Assembly (NCBI RefSeq): GCF_042477335.2
Contig: NC_091250.1
Span: 127,693,384-127,757,383 of the forward strand
Origin: Ovis canadensis
Taxonomy: Eukaryota; Chordata; Mammalia; Artiodactyla; Bovidae
Length of the DNA: 64,000 nucleotides
Direction of reading: 5' to 3'
Part shown: piece by piece, positions 11,781-23,335 of the stretch
Layout of the letters: the number at the start of each line of letters is the position of its first letter
Numbering within the stretch: position 1 is the stretch's first letter
Program-made: the position numbers and the translations under genes
Notes under the pieces: generated by a model
What the model was told of the DNA's origin: nothing
Databases searched by the model: none
Seen by the model: only the letters and a program-made list of their open reading frames with translations

Positions 11781-12149
11781 GAGAAGGCCAAGATGTTGGC
11801 CGGCAACACGCTGTCTGCTTTTGGTGGCGTCTCCTGCAGGCACTGACCCTTTCTTGGGTGGGGAGGGGGTGTTCTGGCTCCAGGTGGGTGCCCTGGCCCT
11901 TGGGCTCTGCTTGCTTCACCTGTTGCCTTCATCCCTCCATCCCAGGGCTGCTCGTGGGAAGCTTCTGGCTCTCGGACTCTGTCACTCTGCTTTCTTTGTT
12001 CTTGCAGCTTTTCCACTCTCCTTGTCTCTGGCTCTCTGTTCAAAATCACCTTTATTGAACTCTCTGCTTCGGCTTTGTGTGTTTCATATTTTTCCCCTGC
12101 AAGGGACACTGAATGGATGCAGCCCCGGTTGACAAAACTGAGAAGTTGC

Positions 12150-12780
12150 CACCTTCTTAAGCTGATGGTGGGAATGAAAATTATTGCAGAATTTGTTTTT
12201 GGCAGGCAGCTTGATAATATCGCCCAGGAGCTTTAAAAACGAGCCTGCTCTTGCCTCATGTTTTGGAGATATGTGTTGAAATATCTATGAATGGAATGAT
12301 ATATGTCTGGGATTTGCTTCAAAACAAGCCAAGGGAGAGGATAAAAGGAGATTGGCCCTGAGCTGACAGTTGTTTAATCTGGGTGAAGGGTGCTTACATG
12401 TTCGTGACACTCCTTGCTTTACTTATGAGTGTTTGCATATTTCAGTAAGAAAAAGGGTCTTTCCAAAGCAAAACCTTGGACCTTGCAATCTACTTTCTAA
12501 GAATTTATCCTAAAGAAAAAACCTTCTAAACGTTAAAAAGGAAAGATAAGGAAAAAATTCTAAATGTTAAAAAGAAAAGATTTATCATTAGAGATGGTTT
12601 CTACGAGCATTGTTTATAATAACAAACAGTTGGCAACAATCTGATCTTCTGCCGGTGGGTTGGTCCTATCCTAAGTTACATGACCCACTGGAAGTGGTTT
12701 AAGCTTAGAAAGAGTTTTGTTTCAGAAACAAGCGTAGTGTCAAAGATCTTCATGACTATTTTTTTTGTTCATGATAATTT
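12150..12780 (+). mobile_element. Old mammalian L1 (L1M) 3' pieces
   Basis: ATATGTCTGGGATTTGCTTC followed by GTTTAATCTGGGTGAAGGG is a typical L1M 3' UTR. Further on, TTTATAATAACAAACAGTTGG is L1 ORF2-terminal like. Order suggests more than one copy. Confidence 0.6.
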
Positions 12781-13094
12781 AAGTGAAAAAACAAGTTATA
12801 AGCATGTGATAATAGAATTGAATTAAAATTATTTTTACATGTGTCTAAAGGAGGAGGTGAGGGGTATGCACACAAGTATGAACAGTGTCACGTGGATAGG
12901 ATTGTGTTCTTTCTTTCTTTTACTTATTCACACTTTCTGGTTGGTTTGTTGTATAATAGTTCTTATTATCATGTACAAGTATCAAAAAGTAAGACTTGTG
13001 ACCTACTAAGCACACAAGTATTACTTTTGAATTGTCAGAAATGAATGGCACATCCTTTTTTCCCCTCTCTCCCCCTTCCCTCTTTTAATGTCCG

Positions 13095-13310
13095 CTTTTG
13101 AATGGACCCTGCCCACACACTGCTATATTTAAAATGGATAGCCATCAAGAACTTACTGTATAGCATAGGGAACTCTGCTCAATGTTACATGGAAGCCTGG
13201 ATGGAAGGGGAGTTTGAGGGAGAATGGATACATGTATACCTTTGCTGTCCACCTGAAACTATCCCAACATTGCTAATTGACTATACCCCAATATAAAATG
13301 GAAAGTTTAG
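13095..13310 (+). mobile_element. Ruminant L1 3' end
   Basis: CTGCTATATTTAAAATGGATA, TATAGCATAGGGAACTCTGC, GACTATACCCCAATATAAAA. Confidence 0.82.
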
Positions 13311-13355
13311 AAACGCAAGCAACCAAAAAAATCAACACTACCCGTGGCTGAATGG

Positions 13356-13562
13356 TTGCATGCTGAAGCTGAAACTCCAATACTTTGGCCACCTGATGCA
13401 AAGAGCTGACTCATTGGAAAAAACCCTGATGCTGGGAAAGATTGAGGGCAGGAGGAGAAGGGGACGACAGAGGATGAGATGGTTGGATGGCATCACCGAC
13501 TCCATGTACATGAGTTTGAGCAAACTCTGGGAGAGAGTGAGGACAGGGAAGCCTGGCATAGG
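13356..13562 (+). mobile_element. BovB LINE 3' fragment
   Basis: From CATGCTGAAGCTGAAACTCC to CAGGGAAGCCTGGC; lacks the terminal tail. Confidence 0.82.
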
Positions 13563-13934
13563 TTGAGGGGGAAAAAAGGAAAAAGAAAAGGGGATGCCAC
13601 GGGAAACGGGAATGGTCATAAACCTTCCCCGCTGGGCTGACACTGTGTTTACCCGTGATCAGGAGCATGGGGGACGGGATGTGGATGACATAGCGGCGCT
13701 ATCTGCCGTGGTCCCTTCACACGCCCCTGGCCGCCCTGCCCTCGTCCCCTCTTGCTGGTCCCCATCCACTGGACTGCTGGACCCCTCCTGGCCTCAGCCC
13801 CAGCCTTGCCCTCCCTTCCCATTCCTGCCGCCCATCCTGCAGCCCCTCAGGGTTCTGACTGATAACTCGTTTCAAGAGATGCTCCCTTCTCACGTACTGT
13901 CTCAGCTGCTGACCCATTTTTGGCCACATCATCT

Positions 13935-14240
13935 AATAATAAGGATAAGCAATCAAGCACTGAACTGTGCACAAAACTGCTCTAAGGACCTTCATAAGCA
14001 GCAACTCATGGAATCCTCCAATATTCTGTAAGAATAACAACACCTGCCCCTTCCACAGCCTGCCCCACTGGCCCCAATCCTGCTGATAAGAGGCTGAGAG
14101 AATCAAAGAAATGAAATGACTTGCCCAGAATCCCACCCTACAGGCACTGGGGGGCGGGGGCAGAAGCAGGGTTCAAACCCAGGTCCCTGCTGTTTCTGCT
14201 ACACAGTGGGTGCCTTCGTGTCTGTAGTGATGCCGGGAAG
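13935..14240 (-). repeat. MIR SINE (ancient), antisense
   Basis: GAATAACAACACCTGCCCC, TGACTTGCCCAGAATCCC and AGGGTTCAAACCCAGGTCC. Confidence 0.65.
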
Positions 14241-14349
14241 GCTGGACTCTGGAAGTGGCCTCAGCCTGGTGCCAACTCTCACAGGCCAGTGCTGAGCCTC
14301 CCTGTAGCCTGGTTCCTTATCTGTAGGACAGGCGTGACAATAGGGCCGT

Positions 14350-14755
14350 GCCATGCTCCGTTGCTCCAGTCATGTCCAACTCTGTGGACTGCAGCCCGCC
14401 AGGCTCCTCTGTCCATGGAATTTTCCACGTAAGCTTACTGGAGTGGGTTGCCACGCCCTCCTCCAGGGAATCTTCCTGACCCAGGGATCGAACCCACATC
14501 TTCTACATTTCCTGAATTGCAGGTGGATTATTCACTGGTGGCTCAGACGGTAAACCATCTGCTTGTAATGTGGGAGACCTGGATTCCATCCCTGGGTGGG
14601 GAAGATCCCCTGGAGGAGGAAATGGCAAACCACTCCAGTGTTCTTGCCTGAGAAATCCCATGGACAGAGGAGCCTGGTGGGCTACAGTCCATGGGGTCGC
14701 AAAGAGTCAGACATGACTGAGCAACTTCACTATTTACCACTGAGCCATCAGGGAT
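14350..14755 (-). mobile_element. Bov-tA SINE (minus) split by a second Bov-tA (plus, 14533-14735)
   Basis: The outer copy runs from CATGCTCCGTTGCTCCAG to GATTATTCAC, is interrupted, and resumes at TATTTACCACTGAGCCATCAG. The inner copy starts GGTGGCTCAGACGG and ends GACTGAGCAACTTCAC. The two form a long imperfect inverted repeat. Confidence 0.85.
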
Positions 14756-14859
14756 GCCCAACAAAAGGACAGCGGTGAGGATGAAATCAGAGGATGAAAT
14801 GGTGCAGAGAAAGCACTTTGAGCAACGCCCTTCAGAGTGCAACCTTGTTACTCATCACA

Positions 14860-14990
14860 GCTCTTCTCAGAGCTTGAAAATCCCTGAGCTGCCCACCCCC
14901 GAGATTCTGATGTCATTGATAGGGGAGCAGCCTGGATTTCTAAAACCCCTCTCCTCCAGATGATTCTAACCTGCAGCCAAGCTTGGGTCC
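14860..14990 (+). repeat. MER5A-like hAT DNA transposon
   Basis: CTGGATTTCTAAAACCCCTC then CTCCAGATGATTCTAACC, the usual MER5 3' half. Confidence 0.6.
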
Positions 14991-15540
14991 CACTGCCAAG
15001 CACACAGGAAGCGCCGAATAAATAATAGATGCTTTGTCCTGTCTGGTCACGCCCACTTCAGCTCCTGGTCCTGCTTGGCTCCCAGATTCTGAGGTCTCCA
15101 GCCTCAAGCTTCCCTGACAACAAGGCTGTCCATTCTGGGGTGGCCCCACTGGGTTTCTGGGTTCCTAGGGCTCCTAGGCAGCCCTAGGGTGCCCTCGGGC
15201 TTCAGGTACTTGACTTAGAGCTAACCCTGTGTCCAGTTTCAAGAAAAACAATTCCAGAACACTCATGCTAGAGGGAGGGGTGCAGAAGGAGAGGCTTGAG
15301 GGGCCCTAGGTGCTCTGGGGGCCCTCCTGTGAGAGGAGGGGCCCCCACCTAGGCTGATTTCAATGGGGCTGCCACGTGTCTTTGGAAGCCAGTTCTGACA
15401 GCATTCAGTACAAGAGTGCCACTCCCAAGTCACATGGTGACGTGGTAGCCAGGGTCTGGGATCAGGCCTGGGTTTGCAAAACCTGATTTTAGTCAAAATT
15501 GCCTAAATGGGAAGGAAACCCAAAAGAGAGGGAATATATG
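14991..15540. other. Unassigned intergenic sequence
   Basis: Moderately GC-rich; the short minus frame 15496-15263 has no recognisable content. Confidence 0.5.
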
Positions 15541-15995
15541 CACACATACGACTGATTCACTTTGCGGTGCAGCAGAAACTAACACAGCATTGTGAAGCAA
15601 CTACGTTGTTGCTGTTGTTCAGTTGCCCAGTCGTGTCTGACTCTTTGTGACCTCATGGACCGCAGCACACCAGGCTACCCTGTCCTTCACCATCTCCTGG
15701 AGTTTGCTCAAATGATGCCGTCCAACCATCTCATCGTCTGTTGCCCCCTTCTCCTCCTGCCCGCAATCTATCCCCGCATCAGGATCTTTATCAGTGAGTT
15801 GGCTCTTTGCATCAGGTGGCCAAAGTATTGGAGCTTCAGCATCAGTCCTTCCAATGAATATTCAGGACTGATTTCCTTTAGGATGGACTGGTTTGATCTC
15901 CTTGCTGTCCAAGGGACTCTCAAGAGTCTTCTCCAGCCCCACAATTTGAAAGCATCAATTCTTTGGAACTCACTCCAATAAAATGTTTTTTAAAA
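15541..15995 (+). mobile_element. L1 3' tail split by BovB
   Basis: 15541-15602 has CTGATTCACTTTGCGGTGC and AACACAGCATTGTGAAGC. The final CTCCAATAAAATG with A-rich tail is at 15967-15995. Confidence 0.78.
15603..15968 (-). mobile_element. BovB LINE 3' fragment inserted into an L1 tail
   Basis: Antisense BovB from TTGTTGCTGTTGTTCAG to CATCAATTCTTTGGAAC. The L1 3' end is split: CATTGTGAAGCAACTAC on the left, ACTCCAATAAAATG on the right. Confidence 0.85.
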
Positions 15996-16297
15996 AATTG
16001 CCTTTATGACCTCTCTGTGGTTGAGTACCAGAAAAAGTCACTGGTTTGAATTTAGAGCCAAGTAATATGTGTAACTTGAAACACTAGGAGACCAGGGACG
16101 GCTGAACAGCAGCAAGCTCATTCTCCACGCCGTGCTCAGCCTCGAGCACCCCAGCAGGTGGGACTGTCTGTAGAATTCACACCTTTGCACTTGTCTCTCC
16201 CCACCCCCTCTGCCCCCAGCAGTATGCATGTTGTTTCAAACACCTGAGTGAATTGACAATGTGCTATGACTTCTTCCTAGTTCAGTTGTTCTGTCTC

Positions 16298-16450
16298 AGT
16301 GATTTTGTCTCCAGGAGACATGTGACAACCTCTGGAGATAGTTTTGGTTGTCACGACTCGGGGAGGGTTGCTGCAAGCATCTAGGGAGTAGAAGCCAAGG
16401 ATGCTGTAACCACCCAAAATGCACAAGACAGGAAATCTCACTTGTGGAGT
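16298..16450 (+). repeat. MER20-like hAT DNA transposon
   Basis: GACAACCTCTGGAGATAGTT, TTGGTTGTCACGACTCGGGG, AAGCATCTAGGGAGTAG, CAAAATGCACAAGACAGG. Confidence 0.8.
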
Positions 16451-16831
16451 GGATGCAACTCCTGGGCCCCTCTCCCAGCTGGGATCCCAGACTGCTGTTA
16501 ACAAGGAACTTCCCAGCACGGCTCTAGTCTGGATATGACTGAACAAACCTGAATCCAAGCAGAGGAAGTCTATCCAGACTCCGGTGACTTAAGAGGTTTG
16601 ACTTTGTGGGCACACCAGAAATTAGGATGTCTGGGAGAAAAAGCAACATACTGACTATTCTTGAAAGTCTGACTGTAATGTGGATTCACGCCTCAACCTT
16701 CAAGGGTCTTCAGCTGGAGAAATATGAGCCAGACCCCAAATCAGCATACCGTCTCCTGCCTGGAAAACATGGCCTGTTCGTTCTTAACTGTGAGGAGCTA
16801 TGGGCACAATTTACTTATCTGTTAGATTCCA

Positions 16832-17040
16832 TGGGCTTCCCAGGTGGCACTAGTGCTAGAGAGCCCACCTGCCAACGCAAGAGGCATAAGAGACATGGGT
16901 TCAATCCCTGGGTCAGGCAGATCCCCTTTAAGAGGGCATGGCAACCCACTCCAGTATTCTTACCTGGAAAATCCTATGGACAGAGGAGCCTGGCAGGCTA
17001 CATGGGGTCACAAGAGCCAGACATGACTTAGTGACTCAAC
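16832..17040 (+). mobile_element. Bov-tA SINE
   Basis: Head GGGCTTCCCAGGTGGCACTAG to ACATGACTTAGTGACTCAAC. Confidence 0.86.
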
Positions 17041-17126
17041 CCCCACCACAATATCAAAACCACATGAAGTTAGGTTAACATATGACAAAGACTTTTTATA
17101 GTTGTTTACAGACTCAGTAACGTTTC

Positions 17127-17278
17127 AGTTGTTGTTCAGTCGCCCCTCATGTTGTGACCCCACAGACTGTAACAGCCAGATCTGCCTGTCCATCACCATC
17201 TTCCGAAGTTTGCCCATGTTCACGTCCATGGCATCAGTGATGCCGTCCAGCCATCTCATCCTCTGATGCCTTTGTCTC
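17127..17278 (-). mobile_element. BovB LINE 3' terminal fragment, diverged
   Basis: CAGTTGTTGTTCAGTCGCCC at left, then CATCTCATCCTCTGATGCC; an internal deletion is likely. Confidence 0.75.
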
Positions 17279-17407
17279 CTTCAGTTACACCAAAATAAAT
17301 CCTTAACTGACATGTTTGATTGGACGGACTGCTTGTTCTAGGCAACTGTTACATTACCTTGTTCAAAAGGATAAGGCCTAAGGAATTCTAATGTCTGCTA
17401 ACGCACG

Positions 17408-17616
17408 CGTGCTCAGTTGCATGCTCAGTTGCTCAATCGTGTCCTATTCTTTGTGACCCCCATGGACTGTAGCCCACCAGGCTCTTCTGTCCATGGAATC
17501 TTCCAGACCAGAACACTGGAGTAGGTTTCCTCCTACAGGGATTGAACCTGCGTCTCTTGCATCTCCCGCGTTGGCAGATGGATTCTTTTACCACTAGCAC
17601 CACCTGGGAAGCCCCT
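17408..17616 (-). mobile_element. Bov-tA SINE
   Basis: GTGCTCAGTTGCATGCTCAG at left to reversed head CACCTGGGAAGCCCC. Confidence 0.86.
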
Positions 17617-17837
17617 ACTATACACATGCATGGAAAAAAATTATTTAGAGACTGGGCTCCTGATGATCCTCAGGTATTCACCCATGAAGGCGTTGCTGAA
17701 TGCACTGACACCTGTGCCGAGGAGCTCATACCATTAGAGTTACTATGAGGTTCACGTGCCAGTTTCAGGCATTGCCTATTGTTTTTGGAGAGGAATGTTA
17801 GCTGCCTCTTTTCACTGGAAATTATTTGAACTTTCAT

Positions 17838-17873
17838 AACTATACCCACTTTTTGACAGATTGAGATAAAGCT
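17838..17873 (+). repeat. Left 36-bp target-site duplication of the BovB copy
   Basis: Identical over 36 bases to 18874-18909; begins AACTATACCCAC and ends GATAAAGCT. Its last bases CT may also belong to BovB (microhomology). Confidence 0.92.
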
Positions 17874-18873
17874 GCCTCTTGAGAAATCTGTATGCAGGTC
17901 AGGAAGCAAAAGTTAGAACTGGACATGGAACAACAGACTGGTTCCAAATAGGAAAAGGAGTCCATCAAGGCTGTGTATTGTCACCCTGCTTATTTAACTT
18001 CTATGCAGAGGACATCATGAGAAACGCTGGGCTGGAAGAAACACAAGCTGGAATCAAGATTGCCGGGAGAAATATCAATAACCTCAGATATGCAGATGAC
18101 ACCACCCTTATGGCAGAAAGTGAAGAGGAACTCAAAAGCCTCTTGATGAAAGTGAAAGAGGAGAGTGAAAAAGTTGGCTTAAAGCTCAACATTCAGAAAA
18201 CGAAAATCATGGCATCCAGTCCCATCACTTCATGGGAAATAGACGGGGAAACAGTGGAAACAGTGTTGGACTTAATTTTTGGGGGCTCCAAAATCACTGT
18301 AGATGGTGACTGCAGCCATGAAATTAAAAGACGCTTACTCCTTGGAAGAAAAGTTATGAACAACCTAGATAGCATATTCAAAAGCAGAGACGTTACTTTG
18401 CCAACTAAGGTCCGTCTAGTCAAGGCTATGGTTTTTCCTGTGGTCATGTATGGATGTGAGAGTTGGACTGTGAAGAAGGCTGAGCACCGAAGAATTAATG
18501 CTTTTGAACTATAGTGTTGGAGAAGACTCTTGAGGGTCCCTTGGACTGCAAGGAGATCCAACCAGTCCATTCTGAAGGAGATCAGCCCTGGGATTTCTTT
18601 GGAAGGACTGATGCTAAAGCTGAAACTCCAGTACATTGGCCACCTCATGCGAAGAGTTGACTCATTGGAAAAGACTTTGATGTTGGGAGGGATTGGAGGC
18701 AGGAGGAGAAGGGGGCGACCGAGGATGAGATGGCTGGATGGCATCACTGACTCGATGGACGTGAGTCTGAGTGAACTCCGGGAGTTGGTGATGGACAGGG
18801 AGGCCTGGCGTGCTGCGATTCATGGGGTCGCAAAGAGTCGGACACGACTGAGTGACTGAACTGAATTGAACTG
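17874..18873 (+). mobile_element. 5'-truncated BovB LINE, young copy
   Basis: Carries about 1 kb of the BovB 3' end. The frame from 17879 (211 codons) retains reverse-transcriptase motifs (GCVLSPCLFN, then YADD at residues 71-74) and ends where a tryptophan codon has become TAG near 18513. The downstream frame 18530-18859 continues the conserved C-terminal region ([25 protein letters not shown]). Truncated at the 5' end, so not autonomous. A perfect 36-bp duplication flanks it. Confidence 0.93.
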
Positions 18874-18909
18874 AACTATACCCACTTTTTGACAGATTGA
18901 GATAAAGCT
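18874..18909 (+). repeat. Right 36-bp target-site duplication of the BovB copy
   Basis: Perfect copy of 17838-17873, immediately after the (TGAAC)-type BovB tail. Confidence 0.92.
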
Positions 18910-19121
18910 ACCAAAGGACTGCTGTATGGATCTACTTCTTTTACTTGGGAGCCCTACTTATTACAGAATTCCATCCACTATTGTGAATTGACAAGCAATT
19001 TTTTTTTTCCTAAATCCTGTGATGTCTTTTTAAAGATAGCCCTTCAATTTGTATGTATTGTAACCTGTGATGTAGAAATGACCTCTATGTACCAGTTAGG
19101 AAACCCTTTTTCTGGATGCCT

Positions 19122-20083
19122 AACACTTGTTGAATAATGAACTGGTTCCATATTGGGAAAGATACGCCAAGGCTGTATATTGTCACCCTGCTTATTTAAC
19201 TTATATGCAGAGTACAGCATGGGAAATGCCAGGCTGAATGAATCATTAGCTGGAATCAAGATTGCCGAGAGAAATATCAACCCCCCTCAGATATGCAGGT
19301 AATACCACCCTTATGGCACAAAATGAAGAGGAACTATAGAGCCTCCTGATGAAGGTGAAAGAGGAAACTGACAAAGCTGGCTTAAAACTCAGCACTCAAA
19401 ATATGAAGATCATGGCATCTGGTCCCATCACTTCATGACAAATAGATGGGGAAACAATGGTAACAGTGTCAGACTTTATTTTCTTGGGTTCCAAAATCAT
19501 TGCAGATGGTGACTGCAGCCATGAAATTAAAAGATGCTTGCTCCTTTGAAAAAAAAAAAAGATATGACAAACCAAGATAGCATATTAAAAAGCACAGACA
19601 TTACCAACAAGGGTCCGCCTAGTCAAAGCTATGACTTTTCCAGTGGCCATGTATGGATGTGAGAGTTAGACTATAAAGAAATTTCAGCGCCGAAGAACTG
19701 ATGCTTTTGAACTGCAGTGTTGGAGAAGACTCTTGAGAGTCCCTTGGACTGCAAGGAGGTCAAACCAGTCCATCCTAAAGGAAATCAGCCCTGAATATTC
19801 ATCGGAAGGACTGATGCTGAAGCTGAAACTCCAGTACTTTAGCCACGTGATGGGGAGAACTGACTCATTGGAAAAGACCCTGATTGGGGGGAAGATTGAA
19901 GGAAGAAAGAGAAGGAGATGACAGAGGATGAGATGGTTGGATGGCATCACCAACTTGATGGACATGAGTTTGAGCAAGCTCTGGGAGTTGGTGATGGACA
20001 GGGAAGCCTGGTGTGCTACAGTCCATCAGGTTGCAAAAAGTCAGACACGACTTAGTGACTGAACTGACCTGAACATTTGTTGA
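19122..20083 (+). repeat. Target-site duplication pair around the 19.1-20.1 kb BovB
   Basis: Outer 12-bp copies at 19122-19133 and 20072-20083 differ at one position. Confidence 0.7.
19134..20071 (+). mobile_element. 5'-truncated BovB LINE, older copy
   Basis: Starts near the GGTTCCATATTGGG part of the RT region and ends at the GTGACTGAACTGAC tail. Many stops and frameshifts. Flanked by AACACTTGTTGA (19122-19133) and AACATTTGTTGA (20072-20083), a 12-bp duplication with one mismatch. Confidence 0.88.
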
Positions 20084-20099
20084 TCTTTTATATTGGAAA

Positions 20100-20307
20100 A
20101 GTGTTAATTGCTCAGTTATGTCCGACTCTTTGCGACCCCATGGACTGTAGCCCACCAAGCTCCTCTGTCCACGGGATTCTCCAGGCAAGAACACTGGAGT
20201 GGGTTGCCATGGCCTCCTCCAGGGGATCTTCCTGACCCAGGGATTGAACCTGAGTCTCCTGCACTGCAAGTGAACTCTTTGCCTTCTGAGCCACCAGGGA
20301 AGCCCAC
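20100..20307 (-). mobile_element. Bov-tA SINE
   Basis: TTGCTCAGTTATGTCCGAC to GAGCCACCAGGGAAGCCC. Flanks CTTTTATATTGG and CTTTTAATTGG may be a decayed duplication. Confidence 0.88.
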
Positions 20308-20639
20308 CTTTTAATTGGGAGAGGACCACTTATTACATTCCCCCATGAGACCTTGGGTACTGTGGACCCAAATGTTATTCCCTACTCTTTCTATTCTTGA
20401 CAGTAGCTTCCCCTTAGAATCCTTATGTAAGATTTTGCAAGGAACCAAAGAATTACAAAATTTCATCCATAAATGTAATCATACCTCGACAGAACATTCT
20501 GTTGTTCCTACTATTGCTGCCAATAAGTTAATGGATTTAGGAGTTGATGGAGGGACATTGTCTTTACTAAATCCCCTACTGCTCAAAAATGGTTTTCTGC
20601 TTTGTTTAACCCATTACTCCTTTCTTCGATCAACTTATT
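20308..20639. other. Unassigned sequence before an L1 end
   Basis: The plus frame 20315-20647 (110 codons) has no family I know; possibly an old retroelement relic. Confidence 0.4.
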
Positions 20640-20997
20640 TCTATTGATAATCTGGAATTGTTATTTGACTCATACAATTAAGAATGCTTGTGATAGAGAC
20701 TCACAGACTTAAGAGAACAAATTTATGGTTGTTGTGGGGAAAGTTGGGGGGAAGGGATAGGTAGGGAGTTTGGATGGACATGTATACACTGCTATATTTA
20801 AAATGGCTAACCAACAAGGACCTACGGTATAGCACCGGGAACTCTGCTCACTGCTGTGTGGCAGCCTGGATGGGAAGGGAGTTTGGGGGAGGATGGATAC
20901 CTGGGTATGTATGGCTGAGTCCCTTTGCTGTTCACTTGGAACTGTTACAACATGATTAATTGGTGATACCCCAATACAAAATTTAAAAATTTACAAA
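20640..20997 (+). mobile_element. Ruminant L1 3' end
   Basis: GACTCACAGACTTAAGAG, CACTGCTATATTTAAAATGG, GATACCCCAATACAAAATTT. Confidence 0.8.
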
Positions 20998-21639
20998 AAG
21001 AAGACTGCTTGTGTTATTTTGCCTTGTTCCTATGCTTTTCAACCTAAACAGGTTTCACCGAAGAAGTATATATGGGAATTGTGAGTGGGCAGATGGTATA
21101 TAAAACAGTGACATGGGGGGAGATAACCCAGGAACCAGGTGCTGGGCTGAGCCCCAGAGCCCTCAAGCGGTAGAACCCAAGGAGGGGAGGGGAGGACCCT
21201 AGCAAGTGAGCTGGAAGGCTGGTAAAAAAGCTCCAAAGCAGTCCTAAAGAGCCAGCTGTGTCTTCACTTCCTCCTACTCCTCGGAAAGTCCTTCCATTCA
21301 GGCCACAAGTATGAAATGCTCAAGCGCCATTGGGGAGAGCGTGGTCCTTGGGAGTAGATTATGATCAGTCAGGGTGCCTTTGACAGTCAGACCTTTGGCA
21401 CACCAGATTCCAAGTCTTGTGCAACCTACTTTTTCTTTCTTTTTTTTTTTTGTTGGAAAACTTTTAAGTATGTTTTATTATTTATTATATGTGCAACCTT
21501 CTTAGAGCATTGTCTCCCGGTCTCTTCCCTCGGTCAATTGCCTTATTCATTCATTCACTGATGTAAAATCTTAAGGATCTGTTCGTGTAAAGCCCATGCT
21601 CTAGACTTTAATTAAGTGACGTCTTCTCGGATGGATATT
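20998..21639. other. Unassigned intergenic sequence
   Basis: Contains a T-rich tract at 21430-21452. Nothing else recognised. Confidence 0.5.
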
Positions 21640-21890
21640 CTCAGACCCATTTTATAGATGGAGAAACTGAGGCTGAGACAGAAAAAATTACTTGTTTCAG
21701 GTCACACACCTAGAAACTCACGTTTTCTTTTACTCTGACGTCTATAGTCTTTGTTCTTGCCTTCCTTTCTCTCCTCTTTTATTTACTCAGCCAAGATTTT
21801 TGGAGGGGTTCTTATGTGCTGGGCTGGGCTCTAAGGGCTGGGGCTGTAGTGATAGACAAGATGGAAATAGCCTTTACCATGTTATTACCC
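21640..21890 (-). repeat. MIR then L2-like remnants, antisense
   Basis: CATTTTATAGATGGAGAAAC and GTTTCAGGTCACACACC are MIR. TTATGTGCTGGGCTGGG and CTGGGGCTGTAGTGATAGAC are L2-like. Confidence 0.55.
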
Positions 21891-22412
21891 ACGTACCCAA
21901 CTACCCGATGAGAAGTTCTTCCAGGATAACCACCTCAATCTCACCAGCCCCCGACATCTGGAAGGAATCTTCTCTGCCCTCCGCATCCTGACACCTCACT
22001 TAGCAGGCCTCCAAATGAATATTTTCTTGTGTATTGCTCACGGAAGACGTTTGAGTGAGAGATCGCCAGTAGGCATTCAGCATGGCGTGTTATGAGAATC
22101 AACCCCGTAGCTGATGCCTGCCTTTACGTTTGTCAGCCCTGAACACTTTGCCTGCTCTGCGTGTCCTCCCAAAAACGAGTTAGGAGGGAGGCCGGTCCAG
22201 AGGTGTCTGGGTAGGAGGCCAGGAGAGATGTGCTGGATTCCGGAGGTTCAAGTTGGCACTGGTTTTGTCGTGGTTCACTGCAGCACATAGCCAAGCCGCT
22301 GCAGGGAAGAGCTCCGCTTTCTTTTCTTCTTCTTTTTTTTTTTTTCTTTTTCTGCTGAGAAGTAGTTTTATAAGGAATGGGAGACGTTCCCATGACTGAG
22401 CCGCTTTAGGGG

Positions 22413-22471
22413 ATGTGCGCATGTGCGCGCACGCGCACACACACAGACACACACACACACACACACATGCA
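22413..22471 (+). repeat. Alternating purine-pyrimidine tract ending in (AC)n
   Basis: From 22413 to 22445 every step alternates purine and pyrimidine, including a GC-rich core of TGCGCG-type steps. After one break at 22446, the (AC)n continues to 22471. Confidence 0.9.
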
Positions 22472-22496
22472 GGCTCCTCCACTTCGAGAAAATGGG

Positions 22497-22625
22497 CTGT
22501 GCTGTGCTAAATCGCTTCAGTCGTGTCCAACTCTTTGCGACTTCCCTGGACTGTAGCCCGCCAGGCTCCTCTGTCCATGGGGTTCTCCAGACAAGAAACG
22601 GGAATGGGTTGCAGTGCCCTCCTCA
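22497..22625 (-). mobile_element. Bov-tA or Bov-A2 SINE, truncated
   Basis: CTGTGCTGTGCTAAATCGC to GGTTGCAGTGCCCTCCTCAG; the tRNA head is missing. Confidence 0.8.
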
Positions 22626-22869
22626 GAAAGAGAAAATACGGAGTGCCAAGTTGGATAGAAGCTAATGTAAAGTCTGTGTTGGCTTTTAAAATATTTTAAA
22701 TTTGTTTTAAAAACATCCCCCCTCAGGATGTGACTATGAGCAAAGACAAATGGAAGCTGGAGCTTCCAGCACTTTCTCTGTAAGAACACAGAAGGGGCTG
22801 CACATGTCACGGCCTGGTCCACGTCTAGAGACCACAAATGCCTGTCTTCTCTCAACCAGGGAAGAAATC

Positions 22870-23050
22870 CTGAGCTGTGGAGGCAGAAAGGGCTTGGGGG
22901 CCTCTAGACTCAGCTTCCTCCCAGGCTCAGCCTCTCCCAGGCTTTATGACCTTGGCAACTGGTTCAACTTCTCTGAGCCTGTTTCCCCATCTAGAAAATC
23001 AGGATGAAACACCTGCCAGTTAGTTGGTTGGGAATAAAAAAGAGAATGGG
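22870..23050 (+). repeat. MIR SINE, sense
   Basis: TTATGACCTTGGCAACTGG, TTCTCTGAGCCTGTTTCCCC, AAATCAGGATGAAACACC. Confidence 0.75.
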
Positions 23051-23218
23051 GCAAAGCCACTGTTACCTACCACCCTTAAGTAAGGGCTGCTGGCCTTTGC
23101 TGATCGTGTTAGAAAAAAGACAAACTTTCTAAAAAGAAGATTTTAGGAGTTTACATAAGGAAGTTCTGAGCTCCATCGACAAGCCAGTCTTGTGCTGCGG
23201 ACTTTAGACAGTCAGTAG

Positions 23219-23335
23219 TGCTAAACACCCACAATGTAAGCCATGGGGCACTGGGCACTTAAGATTTATTGACTAGTGCAAGTCTTACAACATCTCTGAA
23301 GGTGATTTCATTACGCTGGTTAACAAAATTTTAAT
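23219..23335 (-). repeat. MIR SINE, antisense
   Basis: AAGATTTATTGACTAGTGC and TCTTACAACATCTCTGAAGG. Confidence 0.45.
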
